Source: Lachnospiraceae bacterium UBA1760
GTDB lineage: Bacteria; Bacillota; Clostridia; Lachnospirales; Lachnospiraceae
Direction of reading: 5' to 3'
Length of the DNA stretch: 15,450 nucleotides
Assembly: GCA_002314775.1 (NCBI GenBank)
Contig: DCHE01000013.1
Span: 95,874 to 111,323, forward strand
Made by a program: the position numbers and the translations under genes. Under the pieces are notes generated by a model. That model had not been told where the DNA came from, made no database searches, and was given only the letters and a program-made list of their open reading frames with translations. Of the stretch, positions 13,476 through 15,450 are shown one piece after another (the stretch's first letter is position 1; every line of letters starts with the position of its first letter).

Positions 13476-14555
13476 ATGAAGAAGGAAGATAATAGTAAAA
13501 TCAATTTAATAAAGCCGAAAAATCGGGAAGAGCGAGTAATGCTGCTTCTGATTCTTGCTGTTGTTTTGCTCATAGCTATTGTAATGATAACAGGCTACAA
13601 TAAACCTAATCAGAAAGATGAAAAGAAAGACGAGAAATCATTTGTGATATCTGATGTGGTGTATCCAGAGGAGGAGATGAATTCTGGAAATGCCAAGACA
13701 AGTACTGAGGAAGTTAAAAAAAGTGAAACCACTACTGAGCTGACTACAACTGAGGAAGCTACAACAGAAGAAAAAACAACGGAGACTCCAAAGGTAGCTG
13801 ATTATGAACCACCTGTGATAGAAGGGCTCAAGGACAAGGAAGTTCTTTTGAACGAAAGTATTTCCTACAGGGAGGGTGTGACCCTGTCTGATAATATTGA
13901 TGCTCCAGAGGATATTAAGCTTGAAATTAACAACAGTGAGGTCAGGCTTGACGAGGAGGGAACCTACAGAGTAGTTTATACGGCCACAGATACTGCAGGT
14001 AATTCTTCAGAGGAGATCATCTATATTACAGTTAGAGACAATGCTGAGAAAAAAGAGTTCGTTGATAAGAAGGTTGATTACATTGTTTCTAGTATTCTTA
14101 AGAATAAGAAGACGGATTTGGACAAGCTTCATGCTATCTGGAGATATGTATATAACAATATAGAATATGTAGGAAATGCCAAAGACAGGGATATCTACGG
14201 TGCTGCCTATGATGCAATAAAAAAGAGACAGGGTGACTGTTATTACTATTTTGCTCTTTCAAAGCTACTTCTTGAAAAGGCTGGCTTTGAGACCGTTGAC
14301 ATGGAAAGAATAGATGGAACTCACTACTGGAACCTCGTTAAGTATAATGGAGAATGGTATCATTTTGATGCCTGCTGGCATGATAAGGACTATCATGAGT
14401 TTAGAACCTTTATGCTGACTGAGAAGGAAGCAGTGGCTTATGGAAAATGGGTAAGACGTGAGGATTACTACGAGTATGATCACACTGGAATCCCAGAGAC
14501 TGCGGAGGAGTCATTAAACTGGAACAAGAAAAAGCTTCCAACTCTTGAGGATTAA
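13476..14555 (+). CDS. Membrane-anchored Ig-like + transglutaminase-like surface protein
   Basis: The 359-residue product has a basic N-terminus, one hydrophobic helix (about 21-40) and a Thr/Glu-rich linker (about 41-110) of the kind that spans the cell wall. An Ig-like domain of the DUF5011 type follows (about 112-188; YEPPVIEGLKDKEVLLNES, then EEGTYRVVYTATDTAGNSS). A transglutaminase-like domain (about 200-330) ends the protein. Its catalytic triad is visible: Cys255 in QGDCYYYFAL, His283 in THYWNLV and Asp298 in FDACW. Such domains act as proteases, amidases or crosslinkers; the substrate here is unknown. Topology suggests the domains lie outside the membrane. The start has only a weak ribosome binding site (AGGA at 13462-13465), but no better in-frame start exists. 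It follows the RgpF-family gene after an imperfect terminator, consistent with a cell-envelope locus. Confidence 0.9.
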   Translation: MKKEDNSKINLIKPKNREERVMLLLILAVVLLIAIVMITGYNKPNQKDEKKDEKSFVISDVVYPEEEMNSGNAKTSTEEVKKSETTTELTTTEEATTEEKTTETPKVADYEPPVIEGLKDKEVLLNESISYREGVTLSDNIDAPEDIKLEINNSEVRLDEEGTYRVVYTATDTAGNSSEEIIYITVRDNAEKKEFVDKKVDYIVSSILKNKKTDLDKLHAIWRYVYNNIEYVGNAKDRDIYGAAYDAIKKRQGDCYYYFALSKLLLEKAGFETVDMERIDGTHYWNLVKYNGEWYHFDACWHDKDYHEFRTFMLTEKEAVAYGKWVRREDYYEYDHTGIPETAEESLNWNKKKLPTLED

Positions 14556-14584
14556 TGAGAATCAAGATATCGTTTTTGACGTAA

Positions 14585-14965
14585 ATATATGGAACTGTTT
14601 CATTTTATGTGCCAGTAAATGATGGTGCTAAAATCTATTATGCAAACACTGTAGTAAATGATAATACTGATAAGGCGGAACTATTAGCTTTATTTCTAAA
14701 ACGCGATGCGTTTGTTGACAGCAGATTTCCAAATTTAAGTGAAGCAATGAGATATTATAAGAAAGACGAGAAAGGACTGATTGAGGTGTGTAATATTGTT
14801 GAAGAATATGCAAAAGAATATGCTAAGTCTTATGCAGAAGAACAGACAAAGGAGCAGGTTATTAACATTGCAATATCATTATTAAGTTCGAATGTGCCTG
14901 ATGAAATTATTTCAAAGGCAACACATCTCTCTATTGAAGAGATAGAAGAACTTCGCAACAGATAG
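14585..14965 (+). pseudogene. C-terminal remnant of a Rpn / PD-(D/E)XK nuclease 'transposase' family gene
   Basis: An open frame from 14585 to the TAG at 14963-14965 encodes, from a GTG at 14609, 118 residues starting MPVNDGAKIYYANT. The segments VNDGAKIYYANT, the LLALF then SEAMRYYKKDEKG block, the EVCNIVEEYAKEYA helix and the final SIEEIEELRN match, as I recall it, the C-terminal half of the Rpn/PDDEXK_2 family (recombination-promoting nuclease, often annotated transposase). The N-terminal nuclease half with its Asp-x-E motif is absent. In another frame just upstream, NQDIVFDV (about 14559-14582) could be a piece of the lost N-terminus, but the match is too short to rely on. No ribosome binding site precedes the GTG. 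The most likely reading is a decayed fragment left by internal deletion; a short functional protein is less likely. Confidence 0.6.
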
Positions 14966-15002
14966 CTTGCCACAATGATTAACAGTTGATATCCTGTTGC
15001 AA

Positions 15003-15048
15003 AAAGAAGGAGTAGTACTTACATTGAGTAAATACTACTTCTTTTTTT
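15003..15048 (+). terminator. Strong intrinsic terminator
   Basis: A long stem pairs 15004-15017 with 15033-15046 (core AGTAGTA/TACTACT, flanked by A-rich/T-rich arms with two G-T pairs). After one mismatch TTAC pairs with GTAA around a five-base loop. A run of seven T (15042-15048) follows. It would end transcription from the transglutaminase-like gene and the Rpn remnant. Confidence 0.9.
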
Positions 15049-15065
15049 GCCCGTAACTTAATAAT

Positions 15066-15118
15066 TTGCCCCTCAAAGAAAACCCTCAAGTTTGCCCCTC
15101 AAAATGGTTGCCCCTCAA
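15066..15118. repeat. Short direct-repeat array TTGCCCCTCAA
   Basis: Three exact copies of TTGCCCCTCAA lie at 15066-15076, 15092-15102 and 15108-15118. A partial copy CCCTCAA lies at 15083-15089, giving offsets of 13, 13 and 16 bases. The C-rich motif is unlike the AT-rich surroundings. Multiple short repeats at an end are a known feature of IS21-family elements, so this could be the end or scar of a mobile element; no transposase gene is seen next to it. It could also be a set of protein-binding sites. Confidence 0.6.
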
Positions 15119-15414
15119 CAAGTTTGAACACCCAAGACTTCTAGTAATTCTTCAGGAGTTTATTTTTTACTATGAGAGAATTGCAGCAAGTGGCACAACA
15201 CAATTATTCGCGAGAAGATTGCAAAGGATAAGGCAAAGAGTAAGCAGGAAGATAGGTTTTCATGTAGATAAGTAAGTGCTGGTATGCTAAAATTAATGAG
15301 TAAGGAAGTGGATTGAAATTCCACAGTATTGGTAGGAATTCCTCCTGTGGAACTAGGTATTCTTATGTGTGGAATTACAACTGATTTATAAATAACAATA
15401 AATCGGAGGTTAAT
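15119..15414 (+). other. Gene-poor stretch between repeat array and next gene
   Basis: Counted from the Rpn remnant's stop, 14966-15414 holds no convincing gene. It contains the terminator at 15003-15048, the repeat array at 15066-15118 and an inverted repeat at 15319-15352. The open frame 15066-15275 starts at a TTG inside the repeats, has no ribosome binding site and no recognisable protein. I see nothing else definite here apart from the ribosome binding site at about 15404-15409. Confidence 0.5.
15319..15352. repeat. Inverted repeat TTCCACAG / CTGTGGAA
   Basis: TTCCACAG (15319-15326) is the exact reverse complement of CTGTGGAA (15345-15352). An inner AGG-AATT-CCT palindrome lies within the 18-base loop, and a partial third copy, TGTGGAATT, lies at 15368-15376. 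No T-run follows. It sits about 60 bases before the next gene's start and may be a regulatory site. Confidence 0.5.
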
Positions 15415-15450
15415 ATGAATTACAAAATAAGAAACTTAAAACAAGAAGAA
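15415..15450 (+). CDS. Start of a truncated gene (12 codons), possibly a GNAT acetyltransferase
   Basis: ATG at 15415 follows CGGAGG with five bases between, an excellent ribosome binding site, and opens a frame that runs off the window end: MNYKIRNLKQEE. Many GNAT-family N-acetyltransferases in Firmicutes begin with a similar M-x-Y-x-I-R-x-L/M-x-x-E-D/E pattern (first beta strand followed by a loop). Twelve residues are too few for a firm assignment. Confidence 0.6.
   Translation, partial: MNYKIRNLKQEE

Noticed and set aside
15066..15118. CRISPR array
   Set aside because: The repeat unit is only 11 bases, spacing is 13-16 bases, and no cas gene is present.
15066..15275. Open frame of about 69 codons at 15066-15275
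   Set aside because: It begins at a TTG inside a direct-repeat array, has no ribosome binding site, and the product resembles no family I recognise.

Overview
The window reads as chromosomal DNA from a low-GC Gram-positive anaerobe, most likely a member of the Lachnospiraceae (Clostridia). The evidence is AT-rich sequence, strong GGAGG-type ribosome binding sites, sigma-A-like promoters, short intergenic gaps, and the gene set: QueH, Hsp33, IspF, a TagF/TagB-type glycerophosphotransferase, an RgpF-family glycan protein and a MATE exporter. No genus can be named from sequence reading alone. I saw no rRNA, tRNA, CRISPR array or intact insertion sequence.

Layout. Positions 1-1403 hold a 47-residue ORF followed one base later by a zinc-ribbon/TPR/single-pass membrane/coiled-coil protein, closed by a terminator that follows three tandem 14-bp repeats. 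Positions 1642-3606 encode a fusion of a CDP-glycerol glycerophosphotransferase-like domain with a Cof-type HAD phosphatase. Positions 3637-5663 carry a promoter, a DUF308/HdeD-like membrane protein and, three bases later, a MATE transporter. A perfect-stem bidirectional terminator (5666-5713) separates these from a convergent TPM-like membrane protein (5725-6480, minus). Positions 6721-7805 encode IspF with an unusual cysteine-containing C-terminal tail and a two-helix membrane protein. A long hairpin (7820-7872) separates them from a small convergent protein (7911-8144, minus). A divergent promoter region (about 8211-8278) leads to queH (8334-8966). Converging on queH is a minus-strand operon of three genes: a small helical protein, a SAM methyltransferase and hslO (Hsp33). 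From 11012 onward a promoter drives an RgpF-family protein. It is followed by a membrane-anchored Ig-like plus transglutaminase-like protein, and then by a C-terminal remnant of a Rpn/PD-(D/E)XK 'transposase' family gene.

The last ~450 bases hold a strong terminator, an array of short direct repeats (TTGCCCCTCAA) that may be the scar or end of a mobile element, an inverted repeat, and the first 12 codons of a new gene.

Working together: two loci (1642-3606 and 11106-14555) point to cell-envelope glycopolymer synthesis and surface remodelling. The other genes are housekeeping: isoprenoid precursor synthesis, queuosine tRNA modification, redox chaperoning and export. I found no defence system or biosynthetic cluster. 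The most unusual items are the glycerophosphotransferase-HAD fusion, the CPGCPGC tail on IspF, the hairpin pair upstream of ispF, and the repeat array at 15066-15118.
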